The notes: generated by a model not told the origin, from the sequence alone. DNA of 64,000 nt from Polyangium mundeleinium (GCF_028369105.1 NZ_JAQNDO010000001.1:372001-436000), one strand, 5' to 3'; positions 51,504-60,362 are shown, counted from the first letter of the stretch. Translations and numbers: made by a program.

Positions 51504-52478
51504 GTGACCGTACCCGTCGCCCTCGTCGGCTGCGGCGCGTGGGGCGAGAACCTGCTCCGTGTGCTTTGCGAGAGCCCGCGGGCCGATCTCGTCGCGGTCG
51601 CCGAGACGAGCGCGGCGCGGCGCGAGCTCGCGCGCGTGAAGGCGCCCTCCGCGGCGATCGTCGAGAGCCTGGAAGAGGCGATCGGGCTCGGCGCGCGCGC
51701 CGTGGTGATCGCGACGCCGCCGCGCTCGCATGCTTCGCTCGTGCTCACGGCGCTCGACGCGGGGCTCGACGTGCTCGTCGAGAAGCCGCTCGCGCTCTCG
51801 GCCGCGGACGCCGAGCGTTGCGCCTTGCGCGCGGCCTCGCTCGGGCGCGTGGCGATGGTGGGCCACCTCTTGCGGTATCACCCGGCCGTCGAGCGGCTCG
51901 TCGCGCTGGTGCACGAGGGCGCGCTCGGCACGGTCCGGCACCTTGCGGCCTCGCGCCTCTCCATTCGTGGGGATCGATCGGTGCCGGCGCTCTGGTCGCT
52001 CGGCCCGCATGATCTCTCGATCGTGCACGCGATCGAGCCGCTCCGGATCGAGTCGCTCGAAGCGACGAGCGGACCGGAGGGCGATCCGGTCGTGCTCGGC
52101 TTGCGGCTCGCGACCGGGTTTGACGCGCGGATCGAGCTCTCGCGCGTGCATGCGACGAAGGAGCGGCGGATCGTGGTCGTGGGCTCGTCCTCCGTGGCGA
52201 TGCTCGACGACGTGCGGGCGCCGGATCGCATTTTTCTCTCCCGTTCACCGGTGAGCAGCGACGGGCTTTTCGAAGGGCCGACCGAGGAGATCCGCGTCCC
52301 GTGGCGTGAGCCGATGGCCGTGGAGATCGATCACTTCCTGCGTTGTGTGGAGGAGCGCCGCGCGCCGCGCACGCCGTTCGAGGAGGGCGTGGTCGTCGTG
52401 CGCGCGCTCGGGCAGGCCGAGCGGGTGCTCGGCGAGGCGGGCCTCAGGCCGGCTTCGCTTCGAGCCGAAGGATCGTGA
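51504..52478 (+). CDS. Gfo/Idh/MocA-family oxidoreductase
   Basis: NAD(P)-dependent oxidoreductase (324 aa). N-terminal Rossmann fold VPVALVGCGAWGENLLRVLC, then VVIATPPRSHASLVLTALDA and the conserved LDVLVEKPLALSAADAERCA (EKP motif). The C-terminal domain has MVGHLLRYHPAVERLVALVH and SLGPHDLSIVHAIEPLRI, where the His-containing segment is typical of catalytic residues. Such enzymes often act on sugar derivatives. The GTG at 51504 has GGGAG before it; an earlier GTG at 51483 lacks support. The last 35 bases overlap the convergent phosphoesterase gene. Confidence 0.85.
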   Translation: MTVPVALVGCGAWGENLLRVLCESPRADLVAVAETSAARRELARVKAPSAAIVESLEEAIGLGARAVVIATPPRSHASLVLTALDAGLDVLVEKPLALSAADAERCALRAASLGRVAMVGHLLRYHPAVERLVALVHEGALGTVRHLAASRLSIRGDRSVPALWSLGPHDLSIVHAIEPLRIESLEATSGPEGDPVVLGLRLATGFDARIELSRVHATKERRIVVVGSSSVAMLDDVRAPDRIFLSRSPVSSDGLFEGPTEEIRVPWREPMAVEIDHFLRCVEERRAPRTPFEEGVVVVRALGQAERVLGEAGLRPASLRAEGS

Positions 52479-53592
52479 TCTCCGGCGCCGCGCCGAGCCG
52501 CACCGGCGGCCCCGTCGTACCGAGCCCCGGGCTCACGTAGAGCCACGCGTCGCCCTCGCGATAAAGGTCCGCGTGATAGCGATACACGCGGGCCGACAGA
52601 TTGTACCGCGTCGAAAGAAATGGCACGGCGACCTGGCCCCAGTGCGTGTGGCCCGAGAGCACGAGCGAGGCGCCCCGCGCGGACAGATCCGGGAAGAGCT
52701 GCGGATCGTGGGCCAGCACCAAGAGCGGCGCGCCGTGATCGTGGCCGTCGAGCGCGCGGCGCACGTTCGCGCGGCGCGACCATGTGTCGTCGACGCCTGC
52801 GATCATGAGGCGCTCGCCGTCCCGCTCGATCGCCTTGCGTTCGTTCCGCAGCACGGCGATGCCGGCCTCGCGCAGCTTCCCCACGAGCGCCTCGCCGTCG
52901 CCGAAATAGTCGTGGTTGCCCATCACGGCGAGCACCCCGTCGCGGCTCTTCAACGAGCTCGCGAGTTCGGCAACCTCGCCGTGGAACGTGTTGCCGCTCG
53001 TGACGTAGTCGCCCGTGAGCGCGACGAGGTCGACGTCGAGCGTGCGGACGGTCTCCGCCCAGCGATCGGCGTGCTCGCGGGGGCAGAGCGCGCCGATGTG
53101 CAGGTCCGACAGGTGCGCGATGCGGTAGCCGTCGAAGGCGGGCGCGAGGCCGCGGATGGGCACGTCGATCGTGCGCACGCGGACCCAGCGGCGCCGCACG
53201 AGCACGCCCCAGCCGGCGAGCGCGAGCCCGAGCGCGTACGCGACGATCGCGAGCGAGCCCGACGTGGGCACGTGCGTCGCCGGCACGACGAAGCTCGCCA
53301 GCATCGCGAGGGCCAGGCTGACGAGCCACACCGGCAGCGCGGCCACGAGGGCGCACCAGTGCACGTAGTACGGCTCCTCGATGAGCAGGCGGCGCAGGCG
53401 TGGGACCGGACGATCGGCCGACGCGAGCTGGATTCGTCCTCGAAACGCAAAAGCGAGCAGCGCGCAGAGCACGAGCGTCAGGAGCCAAGGCGTTGGCGCA
53501 TCGAGGCGCGCGAGGATCGCGTGTGTGGCCATGGCGAACGTCACGTGCAGCGCGATCGTCACGGCAAAGAGGACAGTCCAAAACCTTCGCAT
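52444..53592 (-). CDS. membrane-anchored metallophosphoesterase
   Basis: Calcineurin-like phosphoesterase (382 aa) with an N-terminal membrane part of three to four helices (MRRFWTVLFAVTIALHVTFA, HWCALVAALPVWLVSLALAM, LAIVAYALGLALAGWGVLV) and a C-terminal metal-dependent domain. Metal motifs: YRIAHLSDLHIGALC (DxH), LVALTGDYVTSGNTF (GDxx), VLAVMGNHDYFG (GNHD), LLVLAHDPQLFP and LVLSGHTHWGQV (GHxH). This layout resembles the YaeI/YkuE group, which act on UDP-lipids or related compounds. Substrate not assigned. Confidence 0.9.
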   Translation of the reverse strand: MRRFWTVLFAVTIALHVTFAMATHAILARLDAPTPWLLTLVLCALLAFAFRGRIQLASADRPVPRLRRLLIEEPYYVHWCALVAALPVWLVSLALAMLASFVVPATHVPTSGSLAIVAYALGLALAGWGVLVRRRWVRVRTIDVPIRGLAPAFDGYRIAHLSDLHIGALCPREHADRWAETVRTLDVDLVALTGDYVTSGNTFHGEVAELASSLKSRDGVLAVMGNHDYFGDGEALVGKLREAGIAVLRNERKAIERDGERLMIAGVDDTWSRRANVRRALDGHDHGAPLLVLAHDPQLFPDLSARGASLVLSGHTHWGQVAVPFLSTRYNLSARVYRYHADLYREGDAWLYVSPGLGTTGPPVRLGAAPEITILRLEAKPA

Positions 53593-53683
53593 GACCCTCG
53601 GGGGCGCCAGGAAAATGGCTGCTTTACGTCGCCCGAAGCTTCATGCTAGCGCGCGAGTCCCAAGATCACAGGGAGCGAGCACG

Positions 53684-54022
53684 ATGAGCGGCGATCCGAG
53701 GATCGAACCCACGATGGTCAAAGCCCCGCATGGGGCGCGGACCATGGAGATCGAGTGGGCCGACGGGCACAAGAGCGTGCTTCCGCACGAGATCTTGCGC
53801 GGGTACTGTCCTTGCGCGGTCTGCCAGGGGCACGGCGGCACCATCCACTTCGTGCCGGGCGGCGACCTCTCCCTCCGGGACATCCAGCAGGTCGGCAACT
53901 ACGCCTTGCAGTTCACCTGGGGCGACCAGCACGACACGGGGATCTACTCCTTCCGTTACCTCCGTTCGCTCTGTCAGTGCGACGCGTGCAAGCCCACGTT
54001 CAGCCCGGGATCAGTGCCGTGA
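53684..54022 (+). CDS. DUF971-family protein
   Basis: A 112-residue protein of the DUF971 (gamma-butyrobetaine hydroxylase-like N-terminal) family. Blocks: TMEIEWADGHKSVLPHEILR, GYCPCAVCQGHGGTIHFVPG and NYALQFTWGDQHDTGIYSFR, with CQCDACKP near the end. The Cys pairs probably bind a metal; relatives include proteins linked to Fe-S cluster metabolism. The ATG at 53684 follows GGGAGCGAGC. It overlaps the GTG start of engB by GTGA. Confidence 0.88.
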   Translation: MSGDPRIEPTMVKAPHGARTMEIEWADGHKSVLPHEILRGYCPCAVCQGHGGTIHFVPGGDLSLRDIQQVGNYALQFTWGDQHDTGIYSFRYLRSLCQCDACKPTFSPGSVP

Positions 54023-54768
54023 ACCAAAAGACGAAGCCGGCGAAGAAGACACCCGCCGCAGGACCCAAGCCCAAGGCCGCGCCGGCCGACGGCAAAAAGA
54101 AGGCGCTCGATCCGAAGCAGATCGTGCATGCCGATTTCCTCGCCGCGGCCGCGCCGGGTTCGTCGCTCCCTGCGCCGACGATGGCCGAGATCGCCTTCGC
54201 GGGTCGATCGAACGTGGGCAAGTCGAGCCTCATCAACACGCTCGTCGAGCGCAAGGGCCTCGTGCGCACGGGGGCCACGCCCGGCGTCACGCGGCAGATC
54301 AACCTCTTCGAGGCGCGCGCGCGGGACGGCGCGACCTTCCACCTCATCGACCTGCCCGGCTACGGCTATGCCAAACGGTCGAAGGCCGAACGGACGGCGT
54401 GGGGGGACCTCATCGAGGGGTACCTGCGCGGCCGCATCACGCTCGCGGCCCTCGTCATCCTGGTCGACGCGCGTCGCGGCCTGGAGGAGGACGACCTCGA
54501 GCTCATCCAGTTCGTGGAGGAGGCGCGTGACGTCCAGCGTCGGCCGGTGGAGATCGTCATCGTCGCCACGAAGGCCGACAAGATCGGGCGTTCGGCGAGC
54601 CGAAGCGCGGTGGCGGCGATCGCGAAGAGCACCGGGCGCAAGGTGATCGGTTTCTCCTCGGTCACGGGCGAGGGCCGCGCGGAGCTGTGGGCGCTCCTGC
54701 GCAAGGTCACGCTCGGCACGCCCGAGGCGACGCCCGTCGTGAAGGACCAGGAGCCGGAGCCTGCTTGA
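54019..54768 (+). CDS. engB: ribosome biogenesis GTPase EngB (YsxC/YihA)
   Basis: Circularly regular TrmE-Era-type GTPase needed for large-subunit assembly. After a 45-residue Lys/Ala/Pro-rich leader come G1 AFAGRSNVGKSSLINTLV, the G2 region TGATPGVTRQINLF, G3 LIDLPGYGYAKRSKAE, G4 VIVATKADKIGR and G5 FSSVTGEGRAELW. The leader is longer than in most EngB proteins. The GTG start overlaps the DUF971 stop (GTGA), so translation is coupled. Confidence 0.94.
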   Translation: MNQKTKPAKKTPAAGPKPKAAPADGKKKALDPKQIVHADFLAAAAPGSSLPAPTMAEIAFAGRSNVGKSSLINTLVERKGLVRTGATPGVTRQINLFEARARDGATFHLIDLPGYGYAKRSKAERTAWGDLIEGYLRGRITLAALVILVDARRGLEEDDLELIQFVEEARDVQRRPVEIVIVATKADKIGRSASRSAVAAIAKSTGRKVIGFSSVTGEGRAELWALLRKVTLGTPEATPVVKDQEPEPA

Positions 54769-54908
54769 CGGCGCGCGTGTGCGTCCTGATCCACCCGTAC
54801 GCGGCGTGCCCGCCCTTGGGAAGCGTGCCCAGCAGCACGGGAGCGTACGGCGATGCGCACCGTAAATCGGTTGACGTTCGGCCTGTGTGCTCCTTTCGTT
54901 AGGTGGCG

Positions 54909-55526
54909 ATGACGGCGGGTGGGCGCCAGAGCCGGGCGGAGCGTGACGCGCTGGACGCGCGCGCCATGCGTCGCATCTGTGATGGGGACGACGACGCCAT
55001 CGCGGAGATCTACGATCGTCACGCGAGCGTCGCGTACGGCCTCGCGCTCAAGATTGTGCGGGACGCGCTCGAAGCCGAGGACGTCGTGCACGACGCGTTC
55101 GTCGCGATCGTCGAGCGCGCCGATCAGTACCGCGCCGAGCGAGGCACCGTGGTCGCTTGGCTCGTCACCACGGTGCGAAACCTCGCCCTCGATCGCGCGC
55201 GGCGACGCACGCGGCGGGCGCAGATCACGGACGAAGAGCTGCGGCACGAGCCGAGCGAGCCTGTGATCGATCCTGAGTCGCGCTCGGTCCTCGACCTCGA
55301 ACGCCGCGCGGTGCGGGCTGCGCTCGGCGGTTTGCCCGCGGCGCAACGCGCGACCCTGGAGACGGCGTTTTTCGAAGGGCTCAGTTATCCCGAGATCGCC
55401 GAGCGGGACGGCGTGCCGCTCGGCACCGTGAAATCCCGCGCGGCGCGCGCTCTCTCGGCGCTACGCGTGGCCCTCGAAGGGCCGCTCGAAATGCAAGGCG
55501 TGGGCAGCGGCGGCGAGGACGAGTAA
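54909..55526 (+). CDS. ECF-type RNA polymerase sigma factor
   Basis: Sigma-70 family factor of the ECF type (205 aa) with region 2 (AIAEIYDRHASVAYGLALKI and AEDVVHDAFVAIVERADQYR) and region 4 (LGGLPAAQRATLETAFFEGL, SYPEIAERDGVPLGTVKSRA). It would bind core RNA polymerase and a cognate promoter. The ATG at 54909 follows AGGTGG; a GTG at 54903 is also in frame. A TTGACG hexamer at 54871 lies upstream, but no matching -10 is clear. No anti-sigma factor gene follows; the next gene is a convergent PAS-STAS protein. Confidence 0.9.
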   Translation: MTAGGRQSRAERDALDARAMRRICDGDDDAIAEIYDRHASVAYGLALKIVRDALEAEDVVHDAFVAIVERADQYRAERGTVVAWLVTTVRNLALDRARRRTRRAQITDEELRHEPSEPVIDPESRSVLDLERRAVRAALGGLPAAQRATLETAFFEGLSYPEIAERDGVPLGTVKSRAARALSALRVALEGPLEMQGVGSGGEDE

Positions 55527-55527
55527 G

Positions 55528-56400
55528 TCAGCGCCTTCTCTGCATCCCCAGCGCAAACGTGATCCCCCGGGCCAGCGTGCTCAACGTCCGCACGCCGTGC
55601 AGCTCGAGCTCCACCATCGTGCGGGCCACCTCGGGCCGCACGCCCGTCAGCAGCACCTCCGCGCCGAGCAGCCGTGCTCCGCGCACCGCCTCGCAGAGCA
55701 GACGCATCACGGCCTGATCGGCCGCGCGCAGGCCCGTCAGGTCGATGATCGCGAACGTCGCGGCGCGCGTGGACACGGCGGCGAGCAGCGCGTCGACGAT
55801 CCTCGCGGCGCGGCGTTTGTCCACCGAGCCGATGAGCGGCATCACGAGCACGCCCTCGGCCACGGGCAGGAGCGGCGTTTCGAGCTCTTCCAGCATCGAC
55901 TCCTGCGCCCGGATGATCTCCTCCTGCATCCGTGCGCGCTCCGACTCGGCCACCTTGCGCATCGTGACGTCGCGGTCCACGCCGCGATACCCGCAGAGGG
56001 TGCCGGCCTCGTCGAAGAGCGGCACGCCGCTCGTCTCCAGCACCACGCGCCGCCCGTCCTTGTGCACGTTGACGTTTTCAACGTCCTTGAACGGCGCGCG
56101 CGCCGCCACGAGCGAGCCGAAGAGGGCGCGCAGGCGGGGCACCTCCTCGGCCGGCATGAAATCGAACGGCGTCTTTCCGAGCGCTTCCTCCGGCTCGAAG
56201 CCCAGAAAATCGCGGATTCGCGGGCTCACGAAGGTGTAGACCCCGCTCGCGTCGATCTCCCAGACCCAGTCGTTCGTCACCTCGACCAGCATCTCCAGGC
56301 GGCGCTGGTCCTCGCGCAGGCGCCGGTTCTCCTTGCGTAGCCTGGCGAGCTCGCTCGCCGCCTCGTCGCCCCGGGATGTGACGTTGGTGTCCGTCAGCAT
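55528..56400 (-). CDS. PAS-STAS protein (RsbR-like)
   Basis: A 290-residue soluble signalling protein. An N-terminal coiled segment (SELARLRKENRRLREDQRRL) leads into a PAS domain (EVTNDWVWEIDASGVYTFVS, FLGFEPEEALGKTPFDFMPA, VPLFDEAGTLCGYRGVDRDV), then a linker and a C-terminal STAS domain (PLIGSVDKRRAARIVDALLA, FAIIDLTGLRAADQAVMRLL, GAEVLLTGVRPEVARTMVEL). This is the RsbR layout, where Thr/Ser residues in the STAS domain are phosphorylated by RsbT. No rsbS or rsbT is adjacent. It converges with the sigma factor gene with a 1-base gap, which may be only coincidence. Confidence 0.85.
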   Translation of the reverse strand: MLTDTNVTSRGDEAASELARLRKENRRLREDQRRLEMLVEVTNDWVWEIDASGVYTFVSPRIRDFLGFEPEEALGKTPFDFMPAEEVPRLRALFGSLVAARAPFKDVENVNVHKDGRRVVLETSGVPLFDEAGTLCGYRGVDRDVTMRKVAESERARMQEEIIRAQESMLEELETPLLPVAEGVLVMPLIGSVDKRRAARIVDALLAAVSTRAATFAIIDLTGLRAADQAVMRLLCEAVRGARLLGAEVLLTGVRPEVARTMVELELHGVRTLSTLARGITFALGMQRRR

Positions 56401-56525
56401 CCGTGGATCGTGACACGCCCGCCCGCTTCTCGCCCCGACGGTGCCCTGCTCTTTCCCGCTCGATTGCGGGGCCTGACGAACGGGGCTGGCGCCTTGCGAC
56501 GCGCGCGACATTCTCCCGGACAGCC

Positions 56526-59500
56526 ATGCCCGCGTATGCCGGTCCGCTCACGCCCGTCGAGGCGCCCCTCGTGCCGCTCGGCCTCGTGCCGCTCGTGCCT
56601 CTGCTCGCCGCGATCGTCGTGGCCCTCTTCGGCGCGCGGATGGGGCGACGCCGTGCGACGCACCTCGGCCTCGGCGCGACGCTCCTCGCGCTCGGGCTCG
56701 CCCTCGCCGACGCCGCGCGCCTCGCCTCGCTCGAACCTGCGCGCCGCGCGCTCTTCGACGTGGCCTTCCGCCTCGTGCGTATCGGCTCGCTCGACGCGAA
56801 CGCCTCGTTTTCCCTCGACCCGCTCGGCGCGGGCTTCCTCCTCACGGCGCTCCTCGTCGTCACGATCGTGCACGTCGCCGCGTGGAAGCGCCTCGACGAC
56901 GATCGCGCGGCGATTCGGTTCACCGCGACCGCTTCGCTCTTTTCGTCCGGCCTCTCGCTCGTCGCGCTCGCGGCCGATGCGATCGTGTGGCTCTTCGGCT
57001 GGGGCGCCGTCGTCCTCGCGACGGGCCTCTTCGTGGTGCAGGGCAAGAGCTCGCAGCCTGCCGCGTCCGCGGGCATGCGCGCGGGCGTCGTGGCGAGCCT
57101 CAGCGGCGCTGCGATCGTCTCCGGCCTCGTCTTCCTGTTCTGGGGTCTCGGCGGCGCGTGGCTCGACGAGGGCCGTTTCCTCGCGGATTCCCGCGCGCGC
57201 TTCGTCCCGGTGTATGCCGAGGGGCGGATTCCTGCCGAAGCGACGCTCGCCGAGGACGTCGAACGCCCGCGGGGCGAGCGTGACGTGAAGATCGTCGCCG
57301 AGCGCGCGGAGAAGCGCGGATTCCTCACGCTCACGAGCCACCCGGGCGCGCGTGTGTACGTCGGCGTCTCCGACCGCGCGCAGCTCGCGCAGAATCCCGT
57401 TCCCTTTGCGGTCGCACCCTTCGTGCGCCGGGAAATCGCGGCGGGCCCGCATTCGATCGTCATCGCGCCGGGCGGCGGCGCCACGGTCACGGGGGATGGC
57501 TTCGAGGTCGCCTGGATCGAGGGCCTCGTCGTCCCCGAGGGCGAGGAGGTTCGCATCACGCCGCTCGGCCCCACGGTCGCGTTTCGCGAGATCCACGATC
57601 AGCTCGTGATCCGCGACGAGGCGGGGCGCCAGAGCGTCACGCGCTCGCTCCTCGGCAAGCTCGGCGCAGGCTCGATTGGCCTCGTCACCCTCGCGTGCCT
57701 CCTGCTCTTTGCTGGCGCGGCTGCGACGAGCGCGACCTTTCCCTTCTCCGCCTGGCTTCCGAGCGCTGCGGCGTCTCTCTCGCCCCCTGCGCTCGCGCTC
57801 GTCCTCGGCCTCGCGCTCGCGCCTGGGCCGCTCCTCCTCGTGCGCCTCTCCGATCTCTTCACGTTGAGCCCCATGGCCGCCGGCGTCGTCACCATCTTCG
57901 GCGCGTTCTCGGCCGTGCTCGCGGCGCTTCGTGCCGCGCTCGAACCACGAAACCCCCATCGCCTCGTGTACGGCACGCTCGCCGCCACGGCCCTCGCCTT
58001 CGTCGCGGTGGGCCTCGACGAGCCTGCTTTCGCCGTCGTCCTTCTCTCCCTCCATGCGCTCGTGCGCGCGGCGACGTGCTTGCGAACGACCGAGCGCGCC
58101 GAGACGCGACCTGCGAAGACGCTCGCCTTCCCCGGCGCGCGTCTCCTCCTCGAAGGCACCGGCACGAAGCGCGGCGAGGCCCTCTTCGAGGTGGCCAACA
58201 CGATCGCGCGGGGCGCCTCGAAGCTCGTCTCCGCGATCGACGACCTCGTCCTCGGCCTGCCCGCGCGCCTCTTCGAGCGCCTCTTCTCCCTCTTCGCCGC
58301 GCTCGTCATCCTCGGCCTCGCCGCTCCGGCCTTCGCGGACGAGCCTGCGGGCCGCGCCGTCCTTCGCCCCGAGTTCGGCGGCGATCACGTCGAGCTCACC
58401 CTCGCGCCCGACGGCGAGCACATGACGGGCGCGTTTTTCCTCCGCAACGAAGGCCCCGGCCCGCTCGAGCTCTCGCGTGTCGACGTCCGCACCTCGGCGA
58501 ACGATCCACGCCTCCCGCCCGGCATCACCGTCGCCGTCGAAGGCCCGCACGCCTCCACGCGTATTCCGCCGGGCCAGGAGCGCCGCGTCACCATCCGCTG
58601 GCGGTACGAATCCGCTCGCGCCCGCGAGCTCTACGGCCAGGTCCTCGTCGAATCGAACGCCCGCGCCGGCGACGGCGCCGAACCTGGCCGCCCCCTCGCC
58701 CTCGCCATCCACGCCGAACGACCGCTCGGCCTCGGCTTCCTTGGCCGCACGCCGCTCTCCGTCGTCGTCTTTTTCCCTCTCCTCGGCACGCTCCTCGCGC
58801 TCCTCCTCCGCGTCACGCGCCGCGACAGCCCACGCCTCCTCGCCGCGACGAGCGCCCTCGTCCACGGCTCGCTCCTCGTCTTCGTCGCCTGGCTCTGCGT
58901 CCGGTTCGACCGCGCCTTCAGCCGCGCCGACGGCAACGACGGCTTCCAGCTCATCGAACGCGGCCGCCTCTTCCCTTCGCTCGGCGTCGAATACTTCCTC
59001 GGCGTCGACGGCATCTCCCTCGCGCTCGTCGCGGCGGCCGTCCTCCTCGCCTTCGTCGCCTCGATCGCCAGCGCCAGCTTGCGCGACCGCGCGGCCACCT
59101 ACCACGCCCTCGCCGGCGTCTTCCTCACGGCCTCGCTCGGCGTCCTCGTCTCGCTCGACCTCTTCCTGTTCTGCGCCTTCTGGCTCCTCGCCCTCCTCCC
59201 CACGAGCCTCCTCGTCGCGCGCCGCGGCGGCTCTGGCCCGCGCCGCGCCGCGGCCCGTGTCCTCGTCTCGTCCCTGATCGGCGCCGCGCTCCTCTGCGCT
59301 GCGTCCTGGTTCCTCTGGCAACACGCAGACCCCACGTACCTCGCGACCGGCGAATCCGTCCGCCGCTCCGCCGCAATCCCGGAGCTCGCGCGTGTGGCCT
59401 GGGTCGAAAAGGGCCTCGCGATGGGCGGGTTTTCGGCCGTGAAGGTCCTCTGGACCGCGCTCTTCGCCGCCTTTGCGCTCCGCATGTCTGCGTTCCCGTT

Positions 59501-60362
59501 CCCCGGGTACCTCGCGGACATGCATACCGAGACCGACGCGCCGACGAGCGTGCTTCTCTCGGGCGCGCTGCTCTCGACGGGCGTGTACGGCATTCTGCGC
59601 CTCAACGTGGGCGTCTTGCCGGACGGCATGCGCTGGGCGGCGACGACGATCTCGATCCTCGGCGCGGCGGGCATCCTGGTCTCCGCGCTCGCGGCGATCG
59701 CGCAGGACGACCTCAAGCGGTTCTTGGCGCGCATTGCCGGTGCACACGGCGGGATCACGCTCCTCGGGATTGGATCGCTCACGCCGCAGGGATTCGAGGC
59801 GAGCGTCGTGGTGGCGGCGACGCACGGCGTGATCCTCGGCCTGCTCTTCGTGCTCGTGTCGGTCCTGGAATCGCGCGTCCAGACACGGGACCTCGGGCGA
59901 TTCGGCGGCCTCTCGCGGGAGATGCCGCTCTTCGCGACGCTCTTTGGCCTCGGCATGCTCGCGTCCCTCGGATTGCCGCTGCTCGCGGGCTTTTGGGGAC
60001 CGCTGCTCGCGCTTTGGGGCGCGTTCGCCCGGGAGCGGGCGGTGGGCGCCTTCGGGGCGATCGGAATCGTGACGCTCGCGGCGGTGCACATCTTCGCGAT
60101 GGGGCACCTTCTCTTTGGCGAGGCCCGCGAGGAGTGGCCGACGAGCAAGTACCTGGAGCCGTTCGGCGGCAAGTTCCCCGCGATGTACAGGCGTGAGCTC
60201 GCGGCGGCGCTGCCGCTCGCGATTGGATTGGTGCTGCTCGGCGTGGCGCCGCGGCCGCTCCTTGGCATGGTGGATCAGGCGTGCCTCGGAATGCACAGGC
60301 TCGTGGATCGACCCGGGCCTCTGCAGATTGCGTCGACGGAGCAGCCCCGTGGGCTCGTCTGA
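56526..60362 (+). CDS. NuoL-like/NuoM-like fusion membrane protein lacking proton-channel residues
   Basis: A 1278-residue protein unlike a normal complex I subunit. Residues 1-530 form a NuoL/Mrp-type antiporter fold in which the TM5 Glu is Gly (FGWGAVV, residue 160) and the TM7 Lys is Thr (ATSATFPFSAWLPSA, about 401), with a PEGA-like loop at about 265-350. At 585-605 lies FSLFAALVILGLAAPAFADE, like a signal peptide with an AxA site, followed by a beta-sandwich (about 610-735). Residues 740-1278 are NuoM-like (VEYFLGVDGISLALV; DLKRFLARIAGAHGGITLLG), yet the TM5 Glu is Leu887, the TM7 Lys Arg986 and the TM8 Lys Ser1017. It is therefore unlikely to pump protons in the usual way. No other nuo gene is nearby. 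hsdM begins 3 bases after the stop. Confidence 0.82.
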   Translation: MPAYAGPLTPVEAPLVPLGLVPLVPLLAAIVVALFGARMGRRRATHLGLGATLLALGLALADAARLASLEPARRALFDVAFRLVRIGSLDANASFSLDPLGAGFLLTALLVVTIVHVAAWKRLDDDRAAIRFTATASLFSSGLSLVALAADAIVWLFGWGAVVLATGLFVVQGKSSQPAASAGMRAGVVASLSGAAIVSGLVFLFWGLGGAWLDEGRFLADSRARFVPVYAEGRIPAEATLAEDVERPRGERDVKIVAERAEKRGFLTLTSHPGARVYVGVSDRAQLAQNPVPFAVAPFVRREIAAGPHSIVIAPGGGATVTGDGFEVAWIEGLVVPEGEEVRITPLGPTVAFREIHDQLVIRDEAGRQSVTRSLLGKLGAGSIGLVTLACLLLFAGAAATSATFPFSAWLPSAAASLSPPALALVLGLALAPGPLLLVRLSDLFTLSPMAAGVVTIFGAFSAVLAALRAALEPRNPHRLVYGTLAATALAFVAVGLDEPAFAVVLLSLHALVRAATCLRTTERAETRPAKTLAFPGARLLLEGTGTKRGEALFEVANTIARGASKLVSAIDDLVLGLPARLFERLFSLFAALVILGLAAPAFADEPAGRAVLRPEFGGDHVELTLAPDGEHMTGAFFLRNEGPGPLELSRVDVRTSANDPRLPPGITVAVEGPHASTRIPPGQERRVTIRWRYESARARELYGQVLVESNARAGDGAEPGRPLALAIHAERPLGLGFLGRTPLSVVVFFPLLGTLLALLLRVTRRDSPRLLAATSALVHGSLLVFVAWLCVRFDRAFSRADGNDGFQLIERGRLFPSLGVEYFLGVDGISLALVAAAVLLAFVASIASASLRDRAATYHALAGVFLTASLGVLVSLDLFLFCAFWLLALLPTSLLVARRGGSGPRRAAARVLVSSLIGAALLCAASWFLWQHADPTYLATGESVRRSAAIPELARVAWVEKGLAMGGFSAVKVLWTALFAAFALRMSAFPFPGYLADMHTETDAPTSVLLSGALLSTGVYGILRLNVGVLPDGMRWAATTISILGAAGILVSALAAIAQDDLKRFLARIAGAHGGITLLGIGSLTPQGFEASVVVAATHGVILGLLFVLVSVLESRVQTRDLGRFGGLSREMPLFATLFGLGMLASLGLPLLAGFWGPLLALWGAFARERAVGAFGAIGIVTLAAVHIFAMGHLLFGEAREEWPTSKYLEPFGGKFPAMYRRELAAALPLAIGLVLLGVAPRPLLGMVDQACLGMHRLVDRPGPLQIASTEQPRGLV

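Noticed and set aside
56394-60296. 1300-codon open frame on the minus strand
   Set aside because: Antisense to the NuoL/M fusion. Its very Arg/Glu-rich sequence is what reading CTC/GCC-rich DNA backwards gives.
56526-60362. Sequencing error joining two separate nuo genes
   Set aside because: The frame stays open through 1278 codons with normal codon bias and a folded middle domain, and no stop/start pair is apparent at a joint, so one long gene is the simpler reading.
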